DNA of 64,000 nucleotides from Pseudomonas sputi (lineage in GTDB: Bacteria; Pseudomonadota; Gammaproteobacteria; Pseudomonadales; Pseudomonadaceae): NCBI RefSeq assembly GCF_021603585.1, contig NZ_BQHI01000004.1, positions 1 to 64,000 on the forward strand, given 5' to 3'. The position numbers and the translations under genes are program-made. Under the pieces are notes generated by a model. That model saw only the letters and a list, made by a program, of their open reading frames with translations, was not told the origin of the DNA and did no database searches. This document shows, piece by piece, positions 35,417 through 46,292 of this stretch; the first letter of the stretch is position 1; the number at the start of each line of letters is the position of its first letter.

Positions 35417-37657
35417 ATGAGTTTCTCGAACAGGGAACAGGGTCACGCTAAAGAAAGATTGCTGCCCGCTGCAAAAGACATTGATGCCTTGGTGCGCGCA
35501 GAACACCACGACCCGTTTTCCATTCTTGGCCCCCACGGCGATGGTGCCGGCGGGCAATTTATCCGGGCTTACCTGCCCGGCGCGTTGAGCGTTTCGGTGC
35601 TGGACAAGAACAGTGGCGAAGAGCTCGGGCCGCTGGATGCCACTGAAACGCCGGGGCTGTTTGTCGGCCATTTCGAGTCGGCGCGGCCGTACCTGTTGCG
35701 CACCCGCTGGGCCGGTGGTGAGCAGGTCGCGGAAGATCCTTACAGCTTCGGTCAGTTGCTGGGTGAAATGGACCTGTACCTGTTTGCCGAAGGCAATCAC
35801 CGCGACCTCAGCAGTTGCCTGGGCGCGCAGTTGAAAACCGTCGACGGCGTAGACGGCGTGCGCTTTGCCGTGTGGGCCCCGAATGCTCGCCGGGTGTCGG
35901 TGGTCGGCGATTTCAACGTATGGGACGGGCGGCGGCATCCGATGCGCTTGCGGCATCCGTCTGGCGTGTGGGAATTGTTCATTCCGCGCCTGCAGGCAGG
36001 GGAACTGTACAAGTACGAAATCCTTGGGGCCCACGGCATTCTGCCGCTGAAGGCCGACCCGATGGCGCTGGCCACCAGCCTGCCGCCGGACACCGCCTCG
36101 AAAGTCGCCGCGCCGTTGCAGATCGACTGGCAGGATGAGGACTGGATGACCGGCCGTCGCGAGCGCCAGCAGCACAACGCGCCGCTGTCGATCTATGAAT
36201 TGCATGCCGGCTCCTGGCAGTGCGAGCTGGATGATCTGGGCGAAGTTGCGCGCCAGTACACTTGGCCGGAACTGGCCGAACGTCTGATTCCTTATGTGAA
36301 GGAGCTGGGCTTCACCCACATCGAACTGATGCCGATCATGGAACACCCGTTCGGCGGTTCATGGGGCTATCAGTTGCTGTCGCAGTTCGCTCCGAGTGCG
36401 CGATACGGTACGCCCGAGCAGTTCGGCGATTTCGTCAATGCCTGCCACCAGGCGGGCATCGGTGTGATTCTCGATTGGGTGCCGGCGCATTTTCCCACCG
36501 ATACCCACGGTCTGGCGCAGTTCGACGGCACCGCGTTGTACGAATATGGCAACCCGCTGGAGGGTTTCCATCAGGACTGGGACACGCTGATCTACAACCT
36601 CGGCCGCACCGAAGTGCACGGCTACATGCTGGCGTCGGCGCTGCACTGGTTGAAGCATTTCCATGTCGATGGGCTGCGGGTCGATGCGGTGGCGTCGATG
36701 CTGTATCGCGACTATTCGCGCAAGGCCGGCGAGTGGGTACCCAATCGTCATGGGGGGCGCGAGAACCTGGAAGCCATCGATTTCCTGCGGCACTTGAACG
36801 ATGTGGTGGCTTTGGAAGCGCCGGGCGCGCTGGTGATCGCCGAGGAATCCACGGCATGGCCGGGCGTCAGCCAGAGCACCCAGCAGGGCGGTCTCGGTTT
36901 TGCCTATAAATGGAACATGGGCTGGATGCACGATTCGCTGCATTACATCCAGCAGGATCCGGTGTACCGCGCCCATCATCACAATGAGTTGAGTTTCGGT
37001 CTGGTCTACGCCTGGTCCGAGCGGTTCATCCTGCCGATTTCCCATGACGAAGTGGTGCACGGCAAGCATTCGCTGATTGACAAGATGCCCGGCGACCGCT
37101 GGCAGAAGTTTGCCAACCTGCGCGCCTACTTGAGCTTCATGTGGACCCATCCGGGCAAGAAACTGCTGTTCATGGGGTGCGAGTTCGGCCAGTGGCGCGA
37201 GTGGAATCATGACCAGCAACTGGACTGGTACCTGCTGCAATACTCGGAACACAAAGGCGTGCAGAAACTGGTCGGCGACCTCAACCGGCTGTACCGCGAC
37301 GAGCCGGCGCTGCACGAGCAGGACGATGCGCCGCAAGGGTTTCAGTGGTTGATCGGCGACGATGCGATCAACAGCGTTTACGCCTGGTTGCGCTGGAGCA
37401 AGGACGGCACGCCGGTGCTGGTGGTGGCCAACTTCACCCCGGTGCCGCGTCAGTCGTACCGCGTCGGTGTACCGTTTGCCGGGCGTTGGAAGGAATTGCT
37501 CAACAGTGACGCCGACACCTACGCCGGTTCCAATTATGGCAATGGTGGCGGGGCGTTCACCGAAGAGGTGGCGAGCCATGGCCAGGCGCTGTCACTGGAG
37601 CTGAACCTGCCGCCGTTGGCGGTGTTGATCCTCAAGCCTGAGGGCCCGAGCGCGTAA
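35417..37657 (+). CDS. glgB: 1,4-alpha-glucan branching enzyme GlgB
   Basis: A 746-residue GH13_9 branching enzyme that introduces alpha-1,6 branches into the glucan made by GlgE or GlgA. It has two N-terminal carbohydrate-binding-like domains ([11 protein letters not shown] near residue 30, then [20 protein letters not shown] near 150). The TIM barrel carries [11 protein letters not shown] (nucleophile), [11 protein letters not shown] (acid/base) and [12 protein letters not shown]-terminal beta domain follows. The full N-terminal form matches the usual 720-750 length. It starts 2 bp after the treS stop, so they are co-translated. Followed by a REP palindrome. Confidence 0.96.
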   Translation: MSFSNREQGHAKERLLPAAKDIDALVRAEHHDPFSILGPHGDGAGGQFIRAYLPGALSVSVLDKNSGEELGPLDATETPGLFVGHFESARPYLLRTRWAGGEQVAEDPYSFGQLLGEMDLYLFAEGNHRDLSSCLGAQLKTVDGVDGVRFAVWAPNARRVSVVGDFNVWDGRRHPMRLRHPSGVWELFIPRLQAGELYKYEILGAHGILPLKADPMALATSLPPDTASKVAAPLQIDWQDEDWMTGRRERQQHNAPLSIYELHAGSWQCELDDLGEVARQYTWPELAERLIPYVKELGFTHIELMPIMEHPFGGSWGYQLLSQFAPSARYGTPEQFGDFVNACHQAGIGVILDWVPAHFPTDTHGLAQFDGTALYEYGNPLEGFHQDWDTLIYNLGRTEVHGYMLASALHWLKHFHVDGLRVDAVASMLYRDYSRKAGEWVPNRHGGRENLEAIDFLRHLNDVVALEAPGALVIAEESTAWPGVSQSTQQGGLGFAYKWNMGWMHDSLHYIQQDPVYRAHHHNELSFGLVYAWSERFILPISHDEVVHGKHSLIDKMPGDRWQKFANLRAYLSFMWTHPGKKLLFMGCEFGQWREWNHDQQLDWYLLQYSEHKGVQKLVGDLNRLYRDEPALHEQDDAPQGFQWLIGDDAINSVYAWLRWSKDGTPVLVVANFTPVPRQSYRVGVPFAGRWKELLNSDADTYAGSNYGNGGGAFTEEVASHGQALSLELNLPPLAVLILKPEGPSA

Positions 37658-37680
37658 CGGATCGCCCCACGCGGAGTACT

Positions 37681-37711
37681 GATCGTTCCCACGCAGAGCG
37701 TGGGAACGATC
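37681..37711. repeat. REP-type palindrome after glgB
   Basis: GATCGTTCCCACGC, loop AGA, and the exact complement, identical over all 31 bases to the copy after opmB (20984-21014). It lies between convergent glgB and the autotransporter-like gene. Confidence 0.9.
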
Positions 37712-37722
37712 ATGACGGGTGC

Positions 37723-38793
37723 TCACCACCGCATCCGGATCCCCAAACTCCCGATCAACCCATTCAGGTCGTTATCGTCCACATCGCTGCTGTAATCGGC
37801 ACTGACGTACACGCTCACCATCGGCGTCATTCTCGCCACCAGCCCCAGTCCGACTTCCACGGTCGAAGACTTGCGACTGCTGCTGATCTTGTCCACCTGA
37901 TCCAGTGTCACCGAATTACCGGTGTACACCGTGTGCCACAGGTTCGTGCGCACGTAGGGTTCGACGGGCATGCCATTGAGGTCGTAACTGCCTTTCAAGC
38001 GTGCACCGACCCGGCCGCTCCATGAAGAAATATCGCTGGAAGACCTGTTGCCCGAGCCAGCGTACGGCGTATCCAGGGTGATGCGCTGGTTGACCAACTG
38101 CGCCTGCGGTTCAACCACCCAGTTTTCTCCCAGCCCGATCGGAAATCCGCCTTCCACCGACAACGTCATCGCATTGCCTTCGGTGGCGCGACGTGCGCCT
38201 TGCTCATTGCGACTGAAACCGCTGACCCGACCGCCACTGGCCGACAAGTCAACGTGCCAGCCCTGCGGGCCGGTCAGGCTGTAGTAAGCGCCCAGGCTCT
38301 GGCCTTGCAGATTGAGGGTGTCGGTGCTCGGGTCGGCGAGGGCGCGGCTGGTAATCAGGCCGTTGCCATTGCCCTGAATCTGACTGACCCCGCCGATCAA
38401 CCCGACCTGCTGGGTGTGGCCGCTGCTGTTTTTCAGGGTCAACACGGCGGGGCCCTTGGCTTCGCCAGTGCCGGGCATGGCGAAGCCCGGGCTGAGAACG
38501 TCGGTTTGCGCCTGGCGGGAAGTCTCTCCGTAAAGCTGCTCCCAGGCCGAAGGGGCAAGGTCCTCGGTGATCAACTGGGCACCGCGCAGATCCGGTTTCG
38601 GGCTCAGACGTTGCGGGCCCGGGGTCACGACCGTGGCGGGGAGGGTCATGACCGGAATGTCCTGGCGATACCAGGGCGTCGCCTCGTCCGCCACAGGACC
38701 CGCCTGCGCCTCCATGGACGAGCACAGCAAGATAGAACTTGAAACAGTGCAAAACGTGATTTTGATCTCTTGTGAAGTGATTGAAGTTTTCAT
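37723..38793 (-). CDS. Short autotransporter-type outer-membrane beta-barrel protein
   Basis: A 356-residue exported protein. An atypical N-terminal signal region (..FCTVSSSILLCSSMEAQAG) is followed by about 65 residues of linker and then a C-terminal autotransporter barrel of about 270 residues. The barrel shows alternating strands (GWHVDLSASGGRVSGF, WVVEPQAQLVNQRI, SGRVGARLKGSYDLNG, STVEVGLGLVARM) and ends in MRW, the aromatic C-terminal signature for BAM recognition. There is almost no passenger domain, unlike classical autotransporters of over 700 residues. It may be a stand-alone porin-like barrel or a reduced autotransporter. The upstream 390-bp region holds its promoter. Confidence 0.7.
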   Translation of the reverse strand: MKTSITSQEIKITFCTVSSSILLCSSMEAQAGPVADEATPWYRQDIPVMTLPATVVTPGPQRLSPKPDLRGAQLITEDLAPSAWEQLYGETSRQAQTDVLSPGFAMPGTGEAKGPAVLTLKNSSGHTQQVGLIGGVSQIQGNGNGLITSRALADPSTDTLNLQGQSLGAYYSLTGPQGWHVDLSASGGRVSGFSRNEQGARRATEGNAMTLSVEGGFPIGLGENWVVEPQAQLVNQRITLDTPYAGSGNRSSSDISSWSGRVGARLKGSYDLNGMPVEPYVRTNLWHTVYTGNSVTLDQVDKISSSRKSSTVEVGLGLVARMTPMVSVYVSADYSSDVDDNDLNGLIGSLGIRMRW

Positions 38794-39183
38794 GGAGGTC
38801 TACCTTGCTAGCGCATGTGGTATCTCGCCTTGGCGTCTCTCCTACCCCGAACGAGGGGCGACCGAATAAAGCGTGGCGAACCCGTGGTCGCTCGTTTTGA
38901 CGAGTGATCTGAGGCTCGCCCCGAGTAGTGTTTCCGGGGGTAGTAAGGTAGAGCTAAGAAGACCCGAGCCCTCGCGTCAAGAAATTGGACGATGAGCGGT
39001 AAGGTCAGAACGGGCGATGCAAGTTTTTGTTTTTGCGTATTTATCTAAGTTCTTGTTTGTAGTGCCAATCACTGAGAAAACCGCGAGGCAGAGACCTTTT
39101 GCAACCGACAGTCGGTCTGCGAAAACGGGCCAGGCAACCGGTTTCGCACCACTGTGCGGGTGAGGACTGCTGTCAGAATCGCG
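38794..39183. other. Intergenic region between the EEP gene and the barrel gene
   Basis: No gene is seen in these 390 bp. They hold a small hairpin (CCCCGAACGAGGGG near 38848-38862), an AT-rich stretch (about 39028-39062) that could carry the barrel gene promoter on the minus strand, and a 13-bp palindrome ACCGACAGTCGGT at 39104-39116, about 70 bp past the EEP stop. Confidence 0.4.
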
Positions 39184-39987
39184 CTACAAATGCACTTCGA
39201 CGGCCAGCGGCAAATGATCCGAAAGATGTGTCCACGGTTTGTTGCCGAGGATTTGTGGGTCGTGGCTGCTGGCATTGCGCAGGTAAATCCGATCCAGACG
39301 CAGCAACGGGAAGCGCGCAGGGTAGGTCTTGGCGGGGCGGCCGTGATGGCGTTCGAAGGCTTCGTGCAGGTAGTCGCGGCGGGCGAGGGCGACATTGCCC
39401 TGCAACTGCCAGTCATTGAAGTCACCGGCGATGATGACCGGCGCATCGTCGGGCAGGGATTCGAGCAATTGGCAGAGCAGCTGCAACTGCAATTGCCGAT
39501 GGCTTTCGAGCAGGCTCAGGTGCACGCAGATGGCATGTACTTCGGCATGCCCCGGCACATCCAGTACGCAGTGCAACAGCCCGCGCCGTTCCGGGCCGGT
39601 AATCGAGACGTCGAGATTGCGGTATTCGCGGATCGGGTATTTCGACAGCAGGGCGTTGCCGTGATGGCCATCGGGATACACGGCATTGCGGCCGTAGGCG
39701 AAGTCGCTCCACATGCTGTCGGCGAGGAATTCGTACTGCGAGGTTTGCGGCCATTCGTGGTAGCGGCTGGAATGCCGCTCGTGTTCGCCCACCACTTCCT
39801 GCAGAAACACCAGATCGGCCGAGGTGCTGCGTACCGCTTCACGCAGCTCCGGAAGGATGAAACGTCGATTGAGCGCGGTGAAGCCCTTGTGTGTGTTGAC
39901 CGTCAGCACCCGCAGGCGATGGATCGCGGACGGGGTGGACGTCTGCGCGTCGACGACATGACGCTTGGGATCGCTGGACACGTTCAC
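39184..39987 (-). CDS. Endonuclease/exonuclease/phosphatase (EEP) family hydrolase
   Basis: A 267-residue metal-dependent phosphohydrolase of the EEP fold. The expected active-site motifs are present: [11 protein letters not shown] (Asn), VFLQEVVGE (metal Glu), [15 protein letters not shown] (Asp/Asn pair) and [10 protein letters not shown] (terminal Asp-His). It resembles YbhP-type proteins that often neighbour cardiolipin synthase genes, so a phospholipid or phosphodiester substrate is possible. In P. aeruginosa a similar gene (PA2156) also lies in this glycogen island. There is no signal peptide. It is 85 bp downstream of the PIG-L-like gene and probably ends the transcription unit. Confidence 0.82.
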   Translation of the reverse strand: MNVSSDPKRHVVDAQTSTPSAIHRLRVLTVNTHKGFTALNRRFILPELREAVRSTSADLVFLQEVVGEHERHSSRYHEWPQTSQYEFLADSMWSDFAYGRNAVYPDGHHGNALLSKYPIREYRNLDVSITGPERRGLLHCVLDVPGHAEVHAICVHLSLLESHRQLQLQLLCQLLESLPDDAPVIIAGDFNDWQLQGNVALARRDYLHEAFERHHGRPAKTYPARFPLLRLDRIYLRNASSHDPQILGNKPWTHLSDHLPLAVEVHL

Positions 39988-40072
39988 TCCTCTGAATCAT
40001 GACTGCCTGTTCATGCGACTGATCCGGGCGCGGGCAGTTCACTTTGACTGGCTGCCCGCGCCCGACGGACTG

Positions 40073-40834
40073 TCAATCGACGAAGACGATCTCGTAGGGC
40101 AGGCGCATGCGTTCCAGGATCGACTTGGGCAACAGTGGCGCGATTCCGATCGCCGGCTCGCCATTGAGCTGACTGGCGTAGGCATGGGTGGCGTGGCTCT
40201 TGCGTGCGACGGTCCAGGTGTCGAGGCGCAGCTTGCGTGCGCGATGCCAGGGAATCTGCGTCTGCTCCCGTTCCGGCCAGTGCCAGGCCCAGACCGGGAC
40301 ATCGTGGTAGGTGGCCGCGACCTGTTGTGCCGCTTTGGCGCTGGCGCGGCCGACCACTTCATGATCGGCAGTGCCGTCTTCGCACCACGTGCTGAAGACC
40401 ACATCACCGGGGCGCAGATAGCGAGCGATGAACTCGATCAATTGAGATTCCTGATCGTGCAGGGCGTTGTCAGTGAAACCACCACGCACCCATTTCAGGC
40501 TGTGCATCGGCAAACCGAGGCGGCGCAGGGCTTCGACGCTTTCCTGCGGGCGGAATACGCTCAGGCGTTTCTCCGACCACTGGCGCGAGCCCGGATGACT
40601 GGCGCTGCCATCGGTGATCGACAGTAACTGCAAGGGATGCCCGAGGCTGGAAAGCAGTTGCAGCAGGCCGCCGCAGGTCACGACTTCATCGCCGGGGTGC
40701 GGGGCGATGACCACGGCGCGGGCGCCGGGTGGCACCAAAGTGTGGGTATTGATGACGGGAATGTTGTCGAGCTGCGGGGCGCTGTTCCAGATCTGCGCCG
40801 GCAGGCCGTTCTCGCTGAGGGATAACGGTTTCAT
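40073..40834 (-). CDS. PIG-L/LmbE-family deacetylase paralog with altered active site
   Basis: A 253-residue PIG-L fold protein. The start at 40834 (MKPLSLSENG) aligns it with its paralog at 42270-43028, position for position from about residue 35 on. The family motif HPDDE reads HPGDE (residues 46-50), so Asp48, the presumed general base, is Gly. The later DGHSDH reads DGTADH (153-158), so a second conserved His, at 155, is Thr. The zinc ligands His46, Asp49 and His158 remain. It may be inactive, structural or altered in substrate. It is separated from the glycosyltransferase gene by 183 bp, unlike the overlapping genes upstream. Confidence 0.85.
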   Translation of the reverse strand: MKPLSLSENGLPAQIWNSAPQLDNIPVINTHTLVPPGARAVVIAPHPGDEVVTCGGLLQLLSSLGHPLQLLSITDGSASHPGSRQWSEKRLSVFRPQESVEALRRLGLPMHSLKWVRGGFTDNALHDQESQLIEFIARYLRPGDVVFSTWCEDGTADHEVVGRASAKAAQQVAATYHDVPVWAWHWPEREQTQIPWHRARKLRLDTWTVARKSHATHAYASQLNGEPAIGIAPLLPKSILERMRLPYEIVFVD

Positions 40835-41017
40835 GGGTGATACGTCCTTGTTGTGTCTCGCCCTCAGTCGTCCGCGCCGTGATGTTGCCAGGCGTGTACG
40901 ACCCGTGAAGGCTGGTGGATAGCCCTGCTGCGCTCCGAACCCTGGATTGCTGCGCAGCAGAGTATTGCTCAAGACGGGCGGTTCGTCGCGTCACAGATCA
41001 ATCTGATCCGTTTTTTT

Positions 41018-41677
41018 TTATTCAGTCTGTGCCAGCTGTCGCAGATAGTCGCCAAAACCGCCGCTTGCGCGACTGTCCAGCCGGGCACTGGTAATGACCT
41101 GTGGACGATGGCTCCAGGCGATGCTGGCCCCGCAAAGCTCCAGTTGGCGCACCAGCTGCACATCTTCGTCGCAGGTCAACGGCTCGAACCCTCCGGCGCG
41201 CACGTAAGCTTGCGCGCTGACGCCCAGATTGGCGCCATGGATGTGCCGGTGACCTTCACAGGCCTGGTAATGACCGTGATAGCGAATCTGCGCGGCTTCA
41301 TCGAATGAGTCATGCCAACGCTCGACCGTCACCGTGCCGCACACGGCATCGGCGCCCAGCCGCAGTTGCTCGACCAGCCAGTCCTCGGCGACGCGGCTGT
41401 CGGCATCCGAGCAGGAAATCCAGCGCGCACCCCGATCAAGCAGTTGTTGCGCGCCGATGGCCCGGGCCCGGCCGACATTGCGCGCTTCGATGCTCAGCGC
41501 CTGCACCGGATACTGGCTGACGATGTGCGCCGAACGGTCGTGGCAACTGTCGAGCACCACCAGGATCTCCACCGGTTCCCCTGCCAGCATGGGATGCCCG
41601 GCGGCGCGCAGGGCGGCATGCAGGCAGTCATCGAGCCACTCTTCTTCGTTGTGTGCAGGGATCAGGATGCCAATCAT
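41018..41677 (-). CDS. Family 2 glycosyltransferase
   Basis: A 219-residue GT-A fold enzyme. The start at 41677 overlaps the methyltransferase stop by 4 bp; longer readings upstream lie inside that gene. Motifs: IGILIPAHNEEEWLDDCL (nucleotide binding), a short ILVVLDSCHDRS strand, ISCSDADSRV (DXD-like metal site) and HGANLGVSAQAYVRAGGFEPLTCDEDVQLV (acceptor and ED base region). It has no membrane helix, so it probably works in the cytosol on a small soluble acceptor rather than as a processive synthase. Sugar donor and acceptor are unknown. The stop codon is followed by a run of A on the coding strand. Confidence 0.85.
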   Translation of the reverse strand: MIGILIPAHNEEEWLDDCLHAALRAAGHPMLAGEPVEILVVLDSCHDRSAHIVSQYPVQALSIEARNVGRARAIGAQQLLDRGARWISCSDADSRVAEDWLVEQLRLGADAVCGTVTVERWHDSFDEAAQIRYHGHYQACEGHRHIHGANLGVSAQAYVRAGGFEPLTCDEDVQLVRQLELCGASIAWSHRPQVITSARLDSRASGGFGDYLRQLAQTE

Positions 41678-42273
41678 CGCAACCCCTCCAGCGCGGCCAC
41701 TGAACGCGGTTCGCGGCTCCAGACTTCCAGCAGGAAATCCGCTTCCTGGTGCAAGACCAGCCGTGGCAGGTGCAACTGTTCGTGAATCAGGTCGTGAACC
41801 TGGCGCGCATTGAGCGGGCAACCTTCGATGGGCGGTCGCCAGTGGCAGGCCAGCAACTGCCCGTCCGCCGTCAGCGAATCGCTGATGCGACGGATGATCT
41901 CTGTCAGATCTTGTCGATCAAGGTAGTAGCCGATTTCGCTGAAGACGATCAGATCGAACTTTTCGGCGGGCCAGTCGCCCGGCAGGCGACCGTGATGCAC
42001 CTCGGCGTGGTCGAACAGGCTCAGGCGAGTGCGCGCCAGATTGACCGCGGCCTCGCTTGTATCGCAGCACAACAGCCGATCACAGCGTTCGGCCAGCGCC
42101 GCGCTCAGTTCACCGTTGGCGCACCCCGGCTCGAAGATGGCCCGGTAATGCGGGCGGGGCAGGGCCGCCAAAGTCACCAGGCGTTTGCGCTGCTCGTACC
42201 AGCGCTGGCGGAAACCCCAGGGGTCGCTATTGCCGGCGAACAGGCCTTCGAAGTAGCGATCCTCGACACTCAT
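41674..42273 (-). CDS. SAM-dependent methyltransferase, NodS-like
   Basis: A 199-residue class I methyltransferase. The SAM motif I is IFEPGCANGELSAALA, followed by RLLCCDTSEAAVNLAR (acidic end of strand 2) and FDLIVFSEIGYYLD (motif post-II). The opening YFEGLFAGNSDPWGFRQRWYE is typical of the NodS family, whose founding member N-methylates the deacetylated glucosamine end of Nod-factor precursors. It overlaps both neighbours by 4 bp (PIG-L gene upstream, GT2 downstream), so the three are translationally coupled. N-methylation of an amino sugar exposed by the deacetylase is an inference. Confidence 0.82.
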   Translation of the reverse strand: MSVEDRYFEGLFAGNSDPWGFRQRWYEQRKRLVTLAALPRPHYRAIFEPGCANGELSAALAERCDRLLCCDTSEAAVNLARTRLSLFDHAEVHHGRLPGDWPAEKFDLIVFSEIGYYLDRQDLTEIIRRISDSLTADGQLLACHWRPPIEGCPLNARQVHDLIHEQLHLPRLVLHQEADFLLEVWSREPRSVAALEGLR

Positions 42274-43028
42274 AGAAAGACCACCTCGAACGGTTGCAGC
42301 AGTCGGTCGATGACATAGGGCGCGAGCACCGGAGCCAGGCCGGCATCAGGATCGCCTTCCAACTGACTGGCGAAAGCGTGTACCGCGTGACGCTTGCGCG
42401 CGACCTGCGCCGGGCTGAGCAGAATCTTGCGTGCCCGCTCCCAGGGCACGATGACGTCTTCCGGGGTCGCCCAGTGCCAGGTCCAGACTGGCAGTTCGTG
42501 GCAAATCGCACCCACGCGCCGCGCCGCTTCGACGCTGGCGCGGCCGACGGCCTCGTGGTCGCTGTGGCCGTCCTCGCGCCAGGTGGTGAAGATCACGTCG
42601 TCGGCGTGCAGGTAACCGGTCAAGTAGTCACACAGCATCGACTCGCGTGCGGCGACCCGGGTGTCGGGGAAACCGCCGCGCAGCCATTGCACCTGGTGCA
42701 TGGGCAGGCCGAGACGACGCAGGGCTTCAGCGGACTCCTGCGGGCGTACCACGCTCAGCCGCTCTACCGGCCAGCGCTCCGAGCCCGGATGACTGGCGCT
42801 GCCATCGGTGACCGAAATCAATTGCAGGGTGCGTCCCGCCGCAGCGAGCTGTTGCAACAGCCCGCCGCAACCGAGCACTTCATCGTCCGGATGCGGCGCG
42901 ATCACCACGGCCCGGGAGCCCGGCGGCACCAGATCGAGAATGTCGATGCTCTCCACCGCCGCCAAATGTCGTGAGCCCTGCCACTCGTGCAGGGAGGTTC
43001 CCTTGCCGACGATCGGATTGCGCTTCAT
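42270..43028 (-). CDS. PIG-L/LmbE-family zinc deacetylase
   Basis: A 252-residue member of the family that includes MshB, BshB and PIG-L, which remove acetyl groups from N-acetylglucosaminyl conjugates. The active site is complete: APHPDDEVLGCGG with His46, Asp48 and Asp49, and EDGHSDHEAVGRA with His155 and His158. The start at 43028 (MKRNPIVGKG) overlaps the upstream dehydrogenase stop by 4 bp; a Met three codons earlier is less likely. It lies directly before the NodS-like gene. Its closest relative here is the gene at 40073, which lacks two catalytic residues. Confidence 0.88.
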   Translation of the reverse strand: MKRNPIVGKGTSLHEWQGSRHLAAVESIDILDLVPPGSRAVVIAPHPDDEVLGCGGLLQQLAAAGRTLQLISVTDGSASHPGSERWPVERLSVVRPQESAEALRRLGLPMHQVQWLRGGFPDTRVAARESMLCDYLTGYLHADDVIFTTWREDGHSDHEAVGRASVEAARRVGAICHELPVWTWHWATPEDVIVPWERARKILLSPAQVARKRHAVHAFASQLEGDPDAGLAPVLAPYVIDRLLQPFEVVFL

Positions 43029-44023
43029 AGGGCCCAACTCGCGCGCGGTTGCTGCGCAATCAGTTGGCCCAGTGCCGCCAGATCCCGTTCGGCATGGCTC
43101 TGGCGCAGATACACCGGCAGGTCGGCCGCCAGGCGGGCAAAGTGCGGGTCCTTGCAGAACGGTCCGGCGCCAAGTGCCCGACCCGTCTCGCGGATGACCT
43201 GTTCGGCGGCATCTTCGACCACGCCGCGAACCCGCCGGGCCAACAACTCGGCGTTGGCTCCGGGATCGCTGTCGATGTCCAGGGCACTGACGCGCAGCAC
43301 CTGCGCGGCGGCGTGCAACGCACCGTCGACGGCGCCGAGACTGGCCAATGCATGCGGCTCTTCACGGCGCGCACAGTGTTGGCGCAGGCGTTCGCCGATC
43401 TCCCTCGCGGCGCCGTACCAGCACGCGGCGATCCCGATCCCGCCGTGCCAGAAACCCGGACGCTGCAGGTAGTCGCCAGGATCGCCGATCGCTTGGGCCT
43501 CGACCTCATCGAACAGCACCTCGACGCTGCCGGTGGCGGCCATGCCGACCGCTTGCCAGCCTTGATCGGTGACGGTCACGCCCGGTTGATCGAGGGCCAC
43601 GGCCACCAGTTGCTGACGATCGTCCTCATCCCACGCCGTCAGCAGGGCATGACTGAGCACTGCCGCCCCGGAGCACCAGGCCTTGCGTCCATTCAACTGC
43701 ACCATTTGCCCCGAACGGCTGACCCGGACCCGCGCCTGCGGCGGTTCGGCGGCCCACATGCCCCACGTGCTGGCGGGCGTCGGCGAGCCACCGAGTTGTT
43801 CGATGATCGCCAACGCATCGGTATGACCTTCGTAGAGTTTGCACAGCCCCAGATCATGCCCGCCGACCTCGGCCAGCCTTTGCCAGCGCTCCAGCGTACG
43901 ACCGCTGCCGGGCAACGGCAGGCGGTCGAGGCCGGCCTCGACCAGCTGCCGCAGACACAGGCCGAGGGCGGCAGTGTCGCGGTAATCCGGCGTGTGCCGT
44001 GAGAGATAGGCGGACAAGTCCAT
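43025..44023 (-). CDS. Acyl-CoA dehydrogenase-like protein
   Basis: A 332-residue protein, shorter than standard acyl-CoA dehydrogenases (about 380). The start at 44023 (MDLSAYLSRH) lies 1 bp after the glgX stop. The middle beta domain is recognisable in LNGRKAWCSGAAVLSHALLTAW (FAD-contact region) and in the VGMAATGSVEVLFDEV block. The C-terminal helical domain ends LRQSHAERDLAALG, a conserved family tail. The usual catalytic Glu cannot be placed with confidence. It may oxidise an acyl-like or amino substrate in the same pathway as the deacetylase. Its stop overlaps the PIG-L start. Confidence 0.75.
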   Translation of the reverse strand: MDLSAYLSRHTPDYRDTAALGLCLRQLVEAGLDRLPLPGSGRTLERWQRLAEVGGHDLGLCKLYEGHTDALAIIEQLGGSPTPASTWGMWAAEPPQARVRVSRSGQMVQLNGRKAWCSGAAVLSHALLTAWDEDDRQQLVAVALDQPGVTVTDQGWQAVGMAATGSVEVLFDEVEAQAIGDPGDYLQRPGFWHGGIGIAACWYGAAREIGERLRQHCARREEPHALASLGAVDGALHAAAQVLRVSALDIDSDPGANAELLARRVRGVVEDAAEQVIRETGRALGAGPFCKDPHFARLAADLPVYLRQSHAERDLAALGQLIAQQPRASWAL

Positions 44024-44024
44024 G

Positions 44025-46184
<2,160 letters not shown>

Positions 46185-46241
46185 AGGTGCTCCTGCAAAA
46201 AAATCGGGGGTGGGCATTTTTCGAGGACGAATAAGCCCTCG

Positions 46242-46261
46242 GTGGCGAGCGAACCCGCCAC
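46242..46261. repeat. Small hairpin between DUF2934 gene and glgX
   Basis: GTGGCG/CGCCAC with an 8-nt loop, in the 108-bp gap. It resembles half of a common Pseudomonas REP (GTGGCGAGC). It could modulate read-through into glgX. Confidence 0.4.
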
Positions 46262-46292
46262 ACGGTTATTCAACTCAATGGTTTTGGACGCG

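Noticed and set aside
1651-37711. Repeated GATCGTTCCCACGC units considered as CRISPR
   Set aside because: The copies are single, palindromic, widely spaced and intergenic, with no regular spacers and no cas genes.
41003-41020. Nine-T run after a small dyad, considered as a terminator
   Set aside because: The dyad CAGAT/ATCTG is only 5 bp and is separated from the T-run by 4-5 bases. The run is on the plus strand, where no gene ends, and overlaps the GT2 stop codon.
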